Positions 21,338-32,600 of a stretch of DNA of 64,000 bases are shown in pieces. The DNA is from Zygnema cylindricum (lineage: Eukaryota; Streptophyta; Zygnematophyceae; Zygnematales; Zygnemataceae): contig JBBHKE010001835.1 in NCBI GenBank assembly GCA_037447655.1, positions 1 to 64,000 on the forward strand. Direction: 5' to 3'. Numbering within the stretch: position 1 is the stretch's first letter; every line of letters starts with the position of its first letter. The translations under genes and the position numbers were made by a program. The notes under the pieces were generated by a model. That model saw only the letters and a list, made by a program, of their open reading frames with translations. It was not told where the DNA came from and did no database searches.

Positions 21338-21352
21338 GGTTATGGGCCCACC
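21338..21352 (+). other. Primer-binding site, complementary to the initiator tRNA-Met anticodon arm
   Basis: GGTTATGGGCCCACC immediately follows the LTR end. It is the exact complement of the plant-type initiator tRNA-Met segment GGTGGGCCCATAACC, which spans the 5' anticodon stem, the CAT anticodon and the start of the 3' stem. Copia of Drosophila and Ty5 of yeast prime from a tRNA-iMet cut in the anticodon loop. The usual 3'-CCA-type site (starting TGG) is absent. Confidence 0.8.
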
Positions 21353-24300
21353 CTCTAGGTGCCCATATTGATGGATCAGACTTTCTTTATTGATAAATGA
21401 CGATGGAGGGAGAACTCTTTGAGAAGCACCTATGGGGTATATTGTCCGGACAATTCGATGCCCACCACCACCCGGGTTTGGAGGAACACGTTTTTTTAGC
21501 ACCTCTATTAGTACAAGCGCCAAAACATCTACCACCATCACCGATGATGGCGAGGAAGGAGAGGAGATAGTCATGGAAGGAGAAAAAGAAGGAGTCGAAT
21601 CTTGAGGGACTCCATTGTCAAGGATGATAGCAGCGACAACACCACCAGCAATTGTGACTGATTGTTAGACCGAACGGTCAAAGTATAAAAAGTGGAACTA
21701 TAAAGACAAGGTTGCTAAGCTCTTAATTCTCAAATGTGTATTGAAGTGCATTGCCATTCCTCTTATGCATGTCAAATCTTCCAATCAGATTTGGGTATCA
21801 CTTGTTAACAAATATACAATTGGATCATTGCAGCAGAAACAGCTGGCAGAAAATAAGATTGCAACCTATACTTATAAGGGAGGAAGAATGAATGATTATT
21901 GCAATGATTAACGAGCATTATTTGAGGAACTAGAGAGTGCAGGTAACTCATGGTATGCGATACAAAGAGTAAATACATTGATGATGAAACTACCTAAAGA
22001 GTATGAGAATATCATTAACCGATTACAGGATATAGGAGATAGCACTTCGAACTGGGATGATACAGTGTGAATGATTTTAGTAAAAGAGAGCGTTATAGAG
22101 CTTAGGAGAGGGAGTCCAAGTGTTCAAGCATTGTCTGTAGGATCTGATTGGCAGAAGCGTGATGACGAAAAAGGGAAAGATCCGTATCAAAAATTTGGAG
22201 GAAAATGACAAGGAGGTGGCACGTTTGATCGACAACGGAGAGGAACTCCTTCAGGAGGACTATGTCACTTCTGCAAGAAACCGCGACAGTATATGGTAGA
22301 TTCTGTCAAACTTGTAGATCTTTGACTGAAAGACATACAAGGAACCTTAAGGGATAGAGGAAAGAAAAATGCTTTCTTGACTCAAGTCTATGATGAGGAA
22401 GAAGACGAAGCAACCGAACTGGAAGAAGAGCTTGACAAGCTGCTTCTTAATCCTAAAACCACTAAAAAACATATCGAAATTCCACGGAAACAGAAGTGTG
22501 CTTTCGGAGATAAGAGGGACCCACTTGAGGATGGGTGAATCATCGACTCAGGGGCCTCAATGCATATGTGCATAGATAAAAGGTGGTTCACAAAACTAAG
22601 AAAGATCCCAACAGTTTAGATAGAGTACGGATATGGTAGAGTAGAAACCACAAGTCTTGTTGGAACTGTTGACTTAAAGGTTTTAGTTGAAGGAAAGGCA
22701 TCAATTGTAACACTCTCACATGTTGTTTACATTCCACAACCTATAAAGAACCTAGTTTCTACAGCTGTCCTAGATGAAAAGGAGTTTGAAACAGGAACTA
22801 AGAAATGAATAATCACAGTGAGATTTGATAATGAGGTATGTTTCATAGCTGAGAAGGGCAATCAATGAAAGTTCATAATTGTACTTTGAAATGAAAAGAG
22901 TGTTCTCTATGCGTGTGCAAGTGATATGATGCTTTAGCACAAAAGGTTGGGGCATGTGCATTTAGATAGATTAAAAAAATGAAGAAAAACGGAATAGTGG
23001 ATGGTATTACTTTTGAAGATGATGAGACCTCAGATGATTGTAGTGGATGTGCCCAACGGAAGATTCATAGACTTCCATTTCCAAAAGCAACCACATTTAG
23101 AAGAAAGAAAGTATTGGATATAATTCACACTGATATTTGGGGACCTGCTAGGTATGCTTGACATGGGGGGAAAAGATGGATGTTAACCATCACGGATAAT
23201 TGGTCTAGATACACTAAGGTATACTTTATAAGACATAAGTTGAAGGTATTGAGATGTTTCAAAGAATATAAAGTATGGAGTGAAAAACAACATGAAACCT
23301 CAATAAATGAGATAAGAAGTGATAATGGGAAAAAATACACCTCAAGGGAATTTGAAGAATTTCTTAAAGAGGAAGAAATTCATTAGGAGAAAACTTTTCC
23401 CTATAATCCGGAACAAAATAGAGTAGCAAAAAGAGTTAATAGAACTTTAGGAGATATGTGAAGAAGTACGCAAACTGATAAGAGGATAGGATTGCAATTT
23501 TGGACAGAGTCTATGAACTATGCAAATTTCATCAAAAATAGAGTCTTAACTTCAGCGAATAAGGAGGAAACTCCGTATGAGAGGTGGACATGAAGAAAGC
23601 CATATTTATCTAGTTTGAGAGTGTTCGAAAGTCAAGTCTACAGTTTGGATTCCGATAAGACTAAATAGAAGTTAGAGGGAAGAGGGAAACCAAGATATCT
23701 TGTAGGATATGATGAGAGCACAAAAGGATACCAAGTGTATGATTTGAAAAAGACATATATTATTTTGGTAAAACACATAGTGGTGATGAATGAAGTAAAG
23801 ACCATTGATCCATTCAATTATAATAAAGAAGTCAAAATCAGATTTGTACCGGATCAAGTTTTTGAGTATAGAAATTAAGAAAAGGAAAGATTTGCAGATT
23901 TTCCAAACGAAAAGGAGGAAAGGACAATATCCAAGGTAACGCCACAATACGAAGTGGGAACCGATGAGGAACTTGATAAGACTCTAGAATTGGAGGATAT
24001 GGGAGCTGAAAATCTTCCTAAACAAAACCTAAGGATGCCTTCTATACTCGCGTCGGATTTTGAAGGGGGAAGAAGAAGTAGTAAACGACTTCAAGAAAAA
24101 TAAGTAAATAACCAACTCACAAAGATATCTCACCCAGATGAACCTCAGACATACTTAGAGGCTATAAACACCCCAGAAAGAATTGGGTGGATCACTGCTA
24201 TAAATGAAGAAATGGCCTCTATCATGGAAGCCAATACATAAGAGTTGGTATATTGTCCACCGGACCTAAAACCGATTGGATGTAAGTGGGTATTTTAGCT

Positions 24301-25690
24301 TAAACTAAATCCAGATAATACCATTAAATGATACAATGCTAGGTTGGTTGCTAAAGGTTATACTCAGAAGAAGGAATAAAATATGAAGAAACCTTTGCAC
24401 TTGTAGTAAGATTCCCTTCTGTCAAAATCCTCTTAAGTTTAGCCACAGTAGAGGTATGGAAATACACCAGATGGAAATTAAGACTGCTTTCTTACACAGA
24501 GAGTTGGAAGAAGAAATCTACACGAGGCAACCAAAAGGATTCGTGGAAAGTGGAGAAGAAAGCAAGGTATGCAAACTAATAAAATCACTTTATGGCCTTT
24601 AACAAGCCCACCGACAATGGAACATAAAGCTCGACGAATTTTTAACCGGTTAGGGGTATATCAGAATTAGTTCGGATCACTCTATGTATCTATTTGAGGA
24701 TGAGAATGGAGTGATACTCATTGCTATTTATGTGGATGATTTGTTAGTATTAAGCAAGTCCTTAGATAAGATTAACAAACTAATACAAGATCTAAGAAGT
24801 CGATTAGACATGGAAGATTTCGGCGAAGCAATATATATTTTGGGGATTCAAATGGAGAGGGATAGAGGGAACAAAATTATAAGACTCACTTGGAAAGAAA
24901 CTATTGGTAATATGCTAGAAAAGTTTCAGATGGATAAAGCAAATGGATGTACCACTCCCATGGATCTAAAAAAAGTATCAGATGCGAGTGTTGAGGGAGG
25001 AATATTGATTTTGAATGATAAGATAAGTGAGGAGGAAAAGTTTTTTTATGGAAGGGATTCCGTATCGACATATTGTTGGTAGTTTAATTTACTTTATGAA
25101 CTAAACTCGTCCAGATATAGCTGCAGTTGTAGATATCCTCGGTAGATATCTACATGAGCCCAAAAAGAGAGATTGGGAAGCGGCCAAAAGAGTGATGACG
25201 TATTTGGTGGGAACGAGGGAATTGTGGTTCCATTTGGGAGGGAGCACATTGACATAACTACTTGGAGTGATGCCAGTTATGGAGATGTGCCTTTAAGGCG
25301 CTGTACAACTTGATATGTGTTGTAAATTGGATCTGGTGCATGATGTTGGAGTAGCAAACAACAGAAAGTAGTTGCTCACTCCATTATGGAGGCTGAGTAC
25401 ATGGCTACCTGTGTTGCCACCAAAGAACTAATGTGGGTGAAATCTCTTCTTGAAAAACTTGGGTTCATAAAGTCAAGAACCCATAATGTTTTTTGTAATA
25501 ATCAAGCTGTTATCTCTATTGCAACTAATCCGAAACATCACTTCAAAGCTAAGTATATTGATATTAGACTAAGCTTTGTCTGAAAAAATGTTGTAAATAA
25601 GATCATTAAACTGGTATATAAAACTGATTAAAAAATGATTGCAGACATGATGACAAAACCAGTGCGTTCCCCTAAGTTGGTTTATTGTTG
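21338..25690 (+). pseudogene. gag-pol of copia element A (many stops)
   Basis: Recognisable pieces in order are: gag (LRRGSPSVQALSVGSD near 22100); zinc knuckle CHFC near 22261, with its His and last Cys changed to Gln and Ser; protease DSGASMHM near 22549, preceded by a TGA in place of Trp; GAG-pre-integrase and integrase with CSGCAQRK, HTDIWGP and RSDNG, where the catalytic Glu is replaced by Lys (RVAKRVNR near 23420); RT with an intact YVDDLLVLS near 24730; and RNase H with MEAEYMATC at 25386. At least a dozen in-frame stops and several frameshifts make it non-functional. Confidence 0.9.
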
Positions 25691-25736
25691 AGAAAATCGT
25701 AGATTAAATTGAAAAGTGACTGGGAATTAACGGGAG

Positions 25737-26626
25737 TCTTGAAAAGAGGTAATTAATAGTTCACTTATCTATTTTAGTTGGACTCAAAGAGAGAGAGAGA
25801 GGACTAAAGACACACCATGGCTGCCGCCTTGTTTTCAAAAAGTGGCAAACTTAAGTAGAGGGCATTTTACCAAAACTCTACCATGGCAAGATTTAATCCT
25901 GCGACCTGCAAATCCCTCATAGCCTAACTCCTTAACCATTACGTGGCGGAAAACGTTACAATTGTAAGGTTTTAATCGTAATTATATTTTGACACGTCGG
26001 CTAATTCAATTGACGAAGAGACGTGAAACAATTCTTGCACGAACGTGAATCCAAACCATGTAAATTTATTTGATCGGACGGCCGTCGTTGAAGCCGCCAC
26101 CGCGAATGAGCTTTTGGCGGCCCTTTGGGATAGCGTCACACGATGCCACGTGGCACCACATTATGGGATACCGGGGAAGATGGGACGAGGAACCTATGGC
26201 ACCGAATCCGGATGTGACATGTGTCGACATTTAGGCCATGTCGTACAATGTCCGTACCTTAAGTACACCGGCAGCTGTACTTTTGCGTACGGAACTCAAT
26301 TCTGATTGGTTCCGTACATCAATAGATAGAGTCTGTGAGAGAGATAGGACTTAGAAAAATTAGAAGATAGGACCCTCTCTCCCAGAGAGCTTCTGTACAA
26401 AAGGTCAACTTTGACCCTCCATAAATTACTGCTCAGGAGAGCAAATTCAGAGATTCTTTTTGCTATCGACTCAAGGGAGTCTTGCCTTCACAAGGGTGCA
26501 AGTGGTCAGTGTTTTTGTCCGCTAGGGTGGCAGTTATTTTTGTTGAAACACAAAGGGGTCAGGATTATCCTAGAGGCTTCTTGGAAGCTGTCTACTTTGA
26601 GGACTTATGGAGGTCTCAGAGTTTCA
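25737..26626 (+). repeat. 3' LTR of element A
   Basis: It begins after the polypurine-like AACGGGAG and matches the 5' LTR. Near its end it carries ATG (26607) exactly 20 nt before the terminal TTTCA, the position used as the gag start in related copies. Confidence 0.85.
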
Positions 26627-27674
26627 TATAAAAGGATCAAATTTTCAAGATTTTCAAAAGATATGATGAAAGGTGCGAAATATTCTAGCAGGCCCCTTGA
26701 TAATGTGGATGACAAATCTTCATCAGACAAGATTACGCCAATCATTTCACACTTCCCAGAAAACAGGTCAATTGTACTTATCCAATCTTGCCGTTTTATT
26801 CTTCAATAAATTGAAAAACGTTTGCTTTTGAATGCGACGAGCCGCCCAACTAGTTTGAACTTACGCCGTTGTTAAACAAGACCAAGCGTCGGCCGACGTG
26901 AGGGCGCCTCGAATGAGTCGCGTTTTTTCTGTCATTAACTCCATTACTAGGCGCGCTTGATTGTTATCGTCCTTTGCTTTCCATTTCGCGATTTCTTTAG
27001 TGGTGGTTGTTCTGGTCGCCGCGTCATCAGTAGCATTAATGACTGGTGGTTAGATGCGCCAGTGAAAAAATCCCAAATTTTCTCTAACTAAAAAAGATGA
27101 AAAAAGATGCATAGCAGAAAATGACCAATCATAAAAATTTGAACCATCAAACTTTTGAATATTATTGGAAGTTTCGTGGTTTGGCCCATAACCTATAGAA
27201 GTAGGATTATTGGACGCCAAAATAAAAGACAAAGAGAGTCAAAGCATTTGGAATTGTGTGATCGAGGTTGATAATTTCATTATGAAATGAGATCCTTTTA
27301 TACAAAGAGATAAAATGCTAATTACTGTGGATAGTACTGTACAACGCTACACAAAGTGGATTTGGGCGGCTACACAAAGACCAAATCTATTAGACAAAGT
27401 TGACCGACGAAAAGAAAAGGAAAGAATAAGACCAAAAGTACAATTACAAAATCCCACTTGAATAAGTGGAGTACGGTTTTGTTCACGTAGGACAAATGAG
27501 ACTAAAGTGGACGAGACTGCACTTGAATAAGCGGAGTATGGTCTTATTCAAGTAAGACAAGAGACTAAGAGGACGAGGCCGCACTTGAATAACTGGAGAA
27601 CGGTCTCGCTTGACCAAGGACGAAATGAGACTACGGTGGACGTAGGGAAACATACAGGAAATTACCCTTAACAG
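26627..27674 (-). pseudogene. gag and partial 5' LTR of a third copia family (element I)
   Basis: On the minus strand a primer-binding site GGTTATGGGCC (27183-27193) is followed by a copia gag N-terminus with KFDGSNFYDWSFSAM. After one stop the gag continues as KWKAKDDNNQARLVMELMT, GALTSADAWSCL and NDWRNL down to about 26640. The remainder up to 27674 would be its LTR, including a 3-copy tandem repeat of about 68 bp (27458-27640). It is truncated at the left by element A's 3' LTR and at the right by element J's LTR. Stops are present. Confidence 0.7.
27458..27640. repeat. About 68-bp tandem repeat in the element I LTR
   Basis: Units with CACTTGAATAAGTGGAGTAC and GACAAATGAGACTAAAGTGG recur three times with substitutions. 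Confidence 0.7.
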
Positions 27675-29085
27675 TGTTTTGTTGTTTTTAGGAAGATTCA
27701 ATTTCGTACATGAGTGCGAGTATTTGTGTGCGCACGTAATTATTTGAATACAGATTTGAGGATTGGGAGAGTAAGTGTACGAGTGAAATTAAAGTGACGT
27801 AAGGAACAAATTGAGTGGCGCGGAATGCGCTAGGAAATGGATGGCGGATAGCAAAGCGATCCAACGATGATCTAAAATATTTGAAGCATTTGAAAAATGT
27901 ACACTGGCCGTAAAAAACATAATGATACAGGTGGGATATATGAAAAAAACGTCGCCGGTACATAGAATCTTCTTTGGAAAGGTGTACTTAATTTGCGAAA
28001 GGCGCATTTATTGCAAACGACGCAGAGTCAATACGGAAAATATTTAGAAGGTACGATTTATTTTTGACAAGTGGAACGTGAATTCACCACGCGACGTCGT
28101 GGGATATTTGACGACTCGCGTAAATTTTTTGTTTGGTTTTTTTTTACCACGCGGCAGGACATCGACGGCGCCAAATAAGAGTTACAGACGACGAGCAAAG
28201 GACGCCACTATTTATCAAGAGTGGGGACGCGAAATCGCGTCAATCACACGATATTTATTTTTGGACGTTCCGGATTGTTTGACAAAATTTGAGGAGTTTC
28301 GTTGAGTGACTCAGCATGAGTCAGCATACGATTTTGTGAGATTTTGTGTACCTGTAAATATTTGGAACAACATTGGTTTGTCCTATGTGTATTAATAAGA
28401 TAGAGTTGATTATGGCGTTTATTATTTATGTGGTCAATTAGAGTTTCGATAGTTTAATTTATGTGTATGTAGTGTCGTACTTGCAGACAAGTGTACTCTT
28501 ATGATTGGTCCACTCTCAGGTGTACACTTACAGTTAGGATTATTTGTCCTAACATGTTCTCATGGTTTAATACTACTTAGTGGAAGTTACATTGGTTAAT
28601 TTGACACGTAGCGATTCATTGACAGCTCACAAGTGTATATATAGGAAAGAGCTTTGTTAGGAATATATCATCAATGCTTGTTAAGAAAAGTAGGGACCAA
28701 AGATGTAGTATTTTAGGGTTGTCGATTAGGTCATGCACTTTGAATGATATAATGATTATTTGATTATACTTTGATTATACTTTTGTTTATGTGTGATACA
28801 TTTGTTTGTTATTGTTTATTTATGTTATTTTATATATGTTTGATACGCATTGTTTATGCATTTGTCCTATGGTTTGTTTATGTCGATTATTCCATCAAAC
28901 CTTAGATGTTGTCATAGGGTTTATTTATGTTGATTATTCCATGAAACCCTAACTGTTGTTTGTTGCGTCTGTGTACGTATATGGAGGATGCATTTCATTT
29001 GATTGTTCGTCGACCTATTTTTGCTTAGCTTCTTGCATGATAGTTTGGGTCGCTTCTGCGGTCTATTATAGACCAAAGAACAACA
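27675..29085 (+). repeat. 5' LTR of element J
   Basis: It starts TGTTTTGTTG and ends GACCAAAGAACAACA, which is TG...CA. The ends are fixed by comparison with the solo LTR at 45441-46870, whose 5-bp target duplication marks its exact boundaries. A partial tandem duplication (GTTTATGTYGATTATTCCAT, about 47-bp period) lies at 28865-28960. Confidence 0.85.
28636..28643 (+). promoter_or_regulatory. TATA box of the J LTR
   Basis: GTGTATATATAG in this LTR is conserved in the solo copy (45890-45897, minus strand), with the same downstream GAGCTTTRTTAGGA. TATA-box function is inferred from this conservation and position. Confidence 0.45.
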
Positions 29086-30723
29086 AAAAACCGCGAGTGT
29101 CTAAAGGTAATCAAGAACTCTTTGAGTGAGAAACTGGTAATGTCACACCTAAGTTTTAAAAGTGCAGCTGAATTATGGAAGTGCTTAGAATGTACGTATG
29201 CAAAGACCTCTATATATCATTGGCTTAGTAGTGTTACAAAAATTGTTGAATACCAGTATGAGGGAGGAAGTATGGAGAAACACTGTAGTGACCTGGAAGT
29301 ATTGTTTGTAGAAAATGAGTTGGCAGGAGGAAACTTTACAGATACTCAACAAGCTCTCTTGTTAATGAGAAGCTTGCCTAAAGACTATAAGAGTGCATTA
29401 GATAGATTGAAATTGATTGATAAACGGGATTGGAACTTAACTCTAGCAAGAAGATGTGTTTTAGATGAAGAGGCTAGTAGAGAGGTTTTATCAAATGAGA
29501 GGAATATAGAAGTTTCTAAGTCTCAGTTTCAGAAAATTAGAAGTAATAGTGAGTCCGGAAAAGGACCTAAGAACTGTTTTTATTGTAATGATTTAGGACA
29601 TACCTTCAGGGTATGTCCATCATATAAAAGTGCATGTGTTACAAGAAATTTCAGAGATGGATGGGACAACAACCGAGTTCTACCCTCAACTAGGAGGGAA
29701 CCAAGTGCTTTCATGAGTGAGAGACAAGCCTCAACCGATGACACAAGGCTTACACCTTCGGTCGACAAATTCGTTTACTTGCCGATTGTTTGTAATTTTC
29801 GGAATATGATGAAAGTGGAAGAAAGGGAAAATTATGTTGTCACCGAAAATGGAGTGGAGAAAGAGGTGACGGAAAATGATTCGCTTACTGTCAATTATTC
29901 CCATGACAGATTGGTGAGTGACACGAACTTACAAAAGGAAGAGGTTACTGTAGTAAGAGGAGTTGAAAGAAGTGAATGGCACCCGGAAGTGGAAGTGGAA
30001 AGGACTGGAAAAATCGGTGTCACATAATATAGTGTGGAGAAAGAAGAGGGTGAAAAAGCCTCGGATTTAGTGACTCTTTCTTGCGATATATTGTTGTGTG
30101 AAAACTACTTACAAGGGGATGAAATTTTTGAAGAAAAGGGAGAAAACGTAAGTGAAGTACACTTACAATTGGATGCAGAATATTTTTTAAATATGGAGAA
30201 TACTAAAATGAAAACAAAACTTAGAGAAGGGCAAAATGAAGATGACAAGGAGATTAGAGTTAGGGAGAAAGATGATAAGAGAGAAAATGGTGAATTCACA
30301 CAAGATGGGGAATTAACATCTGAAGTGGAAAATATTTTGGAAATTAATGAACTTAGAGAAAGAAAAAGAAAAAGTGTTCAGAAAATTAAAGTAGGAGATG
30401 AAAGTATTATTGGAAAAGAAAATGCGAAAATTGGGAATGCAGGAAAGGAAATTAGGAAGAAAAATGTCCTGGTAAAAAGAAGAGGAATCAAAATTGAAGA
30501 TTTTCGGTTGAGTAAATTTAAGGGAGGTAGCAGATCTCTAGAGAAAGACATAAAGGTAGGAAGGAAAATGAGAATTTATAACATTAAATGGGACAGAAAT
30601 GTAAAATGTCAAGAAATACCAAAAGTCAGTAAGAAAACAAAGAAAAGATGCAGATACCGAAAGACCAACCGTAGAAGAAAACATTTGCATGAAATGATCA
30701 AAATAAAATATCGTGAAAAGTAA
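29086..30723 (+). CDS. Gag-like protein of element J with charged C-terminal extension
   Basis: The frame opens directly at the LTR end without a standard ATG. The sequence CLKVIKNSLSEKLV starts in the middle of a copia gag, so the N-terminal gag segment is missing. The gag part (LKSF-type LWKCLECTYA, LLLMRSLPKDYKSALD) is followed by a CCHC zinc knuckle, CFYCNDLGHTFRVC, near 29575. The frame then runs to a TAA at 30025 and continues in the same frame to 30723 as a Lys/Glu-rich segment with a strongly basic end (KKTKKRCRYRKTNRRRKH). The extension matches no domain I recognise. One stop in over 540 codons suggests a young copy. Retrotransposon capsid function is inferred. Confidence 0.6.
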
Positions 30724-31012
30724 TTATATGGAGGATATTTTTGAGAAAATGAATTTAGGGAGAAATTATATCTTTAGAATTTATAGGATGTATTTCGGGA
30801 CGGAGGCAGCGGAAGCAATGGTGTGTTTAGGGAGGACGCATTTTGAAAGAGTGGCAGCAGGCAGTTGAAGCAGCGGTGACGTCAGCGGAAGCAGTGGTGA
30901 CATTTGAACGAAAAAGAGAAAAAAAGGAAATTTGGAGGTACGTAAAGGTACAGTTACACTTTACACGCAGCATATTTTATTATGGGTGCACGAAACTAAA
31001 TTTTCGGGGGAG

Positions 31013-31276
31013 TGTTGTTTTGAAAAGATAGTTTCGTGCGTACTTGACGCGAGTTTTAATGATTAAATACTAACTTGATTTAACGTGGAGGTTCAAATGG
31101 ATTTGCGGATTGGGGGAGTAATTGTACGGATAATATTAAAGTGACGTGAAGGTCAAATTGAGTGGCGCTAACAAGTGTTTGAAATGGACGGCAGATCGCA
31201 AAGCGATCTGACGTGAAACATTACAAAGTGTGTGATTTGTAACATAATTAAACAAACGGAATTTATGGAAAAGTAC
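31013..31276 (+). repeat. Truncated 3' LTR of element J
   Basis: It starts TGTTGTTTTGAAAAGATAGT, parallels 27675-27930, and stops matching after GGAAAAGTACGAC. Confidence 0.7.
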
Positions 31277-32477
31277 GACAACTTTGACCTGATGGTGTGA
31301 TCACCCTGATTGATGTTTTTGTATGAAACTTTGTAGAGATATTCTTTGACCTACAAAATATATGTGTGTATAGTTTCATTCTGTTTTGTCAATTCTGTAG
31401 ATTTCTGTGGGAAGTCTACTTGGTTGGTTTGAGATGCTGTCAGCTGTTTTTGGGAAACTCTGGAGTTTGTATCTTCTAGATTCCTTGGTGGATTTGGCTG
31501 TAACTTTGGGAGTTTACAGTTTCTATTGCTACAGTTTTAGGTGATTTTGTTTACTGTGGAGTAATCTGTGCTGTCTGAAACACAGCTGTTTTGGGGTAGT
31601 TTGTGGGTGTCTTCCGTGAGTAATCCATGGCTGAAATAGGCTATGGACAACAAAAATATTATCCTAGAGGCTTTACATAGGCTGCTCATTCTGTAGGATA
31701 ATAGAGACCACAGAATTGCACGTACCATGTACCTCTGTACGAAATCATCATACCATCGGAGGTTGTTATACTTTTTGCAGACGCCAAGCTTCTAGGTCAA
31801 CGCATTTTTATGGGGTCTTGTTTTCGAACATAAATAAAGTCTTTTGACAAAAAATAGTGTGACAAACAAAAGGTATTGAAAATAGAGTGACGAGAGAGAG
31901 TTACAAAATTACATTTTTATTTTCGGTTGTATTTTGGAAAGCGCGTGTCATCTGCAAATTTCGTCAATTTTTGTATGTTCTCCATTATGACACGAAGCTT
32001 AATCGTCCAATGTGTCACAATTTTTTTTATTTATTTGCCAACCCACCTCTTTGAGACAATTATAAAGAAAAATGAAGCGAACGCCTCTCGGATGGATATC
32101 TGACAATCAGTATTACCTCCCAAACTTTCGGAGAGTATTGGCAAGATTCTTTGAAATGTTGTTTTCCTAAAAAAACAAAATAAACGGTACGGTTTGGTAC
32201 AGATAGTCGCGGATTTCTAGAAACCACCCCACTTTTTGTCTAATGGAATGTCACCCTAACGCATTCAATCCATCAATACAAAAAGCAAAAATGCAAACCA
32301 ATCTAAATTGCTAATTCCAAATGAATAAACGGTTTTGATGATGGCTTCTCGAAACAAAACCGAAATAGTACAATGGTATTAACGTACTGAATCCAAAAGC
32401 ATGTAAAGCGATAAAGGTAACCAAAACAAAACGGAACCACCATTTTTTGCAGATACCAAATCGTGAAACCTAAACCC
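31277..32477. other. Unassigned sequence with an A-family LTR fragment
   Basis: The last 72 bp of an A-family LTR lie at 31649-31720 (plus strand): ATTATCCTAGAGGCTTTACA through ACCACAGAATTGCA. The rest is T-rich or mixed sequence without coding signal. Both flanks are retrotransposon remnants, so this is probably an older, eroded insertion landscape. Confidence 0.5.
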
Positions 32478-32600
32478 AGCTTCCTCTCAAACTTCTCAGT
32501 GACTACAACAAGTGTGGGAGTTTGGAGAGAGAAGTTAGAGGCAGATTGCCTTGGCTTCTTTCTATATTCCAATTTAGACCTAGAAAATAATAAAATAACC
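32478..32600 (-). repeat. Fragment of the A-family LTR 5' end
   Basis: CTTCTCAGTGACTACAACAA and AATTTAGACCTAGAAAATAA match the start portion (minus strand) of the LTRs at 52551-53596 and 44031-44677. It joins element B directly in its RNase H codons (WSSK), so the downstream part of B was lost at this point. Confidence 0.7.

Larger units (their letters stand above)
20454..26626 (+). mobile_element. Ty1/copia element A, full-length but decayed
   Basis: The element has a 5' LTR (about 20454-21337), a half-tRNA primer-binding site, one gag-pol region in Ty1/copia order (gag, protease, integrase, RT, RNase H), a short GGGAG polypurine site and a 3' LTR (about 25737-26626). The two LTRs are clearly diverged, with many mismatches and small indels, and the coding region has over a dozen stops, so the insertion is old. 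No clear target duplication is seen. B, E, F, G and K are members of the same family. Confidence 0.9.
27675..31276 (+). mobile_element. Gag-only LTR retrotransposon J (3' LTR truncated)
   Basis: A 1.41-kb LTR (27675-29085) is followed by one gag-like reading frame (29086-30723), a polypurine tract TTTTCGGGGGAG (31001-31012), and the first 264 bp of the 3' LTR (31013-31276), which repeats GGATTGGGAGAG, AATTAAAGTGACGT and AGCAAAGCGATC from the 5' LTR. No protease, integrase or RT is present, so it would depend on another element. A solo LTR of the same family lies at 45441-46870 on the minus strand. Confidence 0.75.

Noticed and set aside
29122-30027. Start of the J gag frame at 29122
   Set aside because: The codon there is TTG and the frame is open further upstream to the LTR. 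It is an artefact of choosing a non-ATG start, so I use 29086 as the frame start and claim no true initiation codon.
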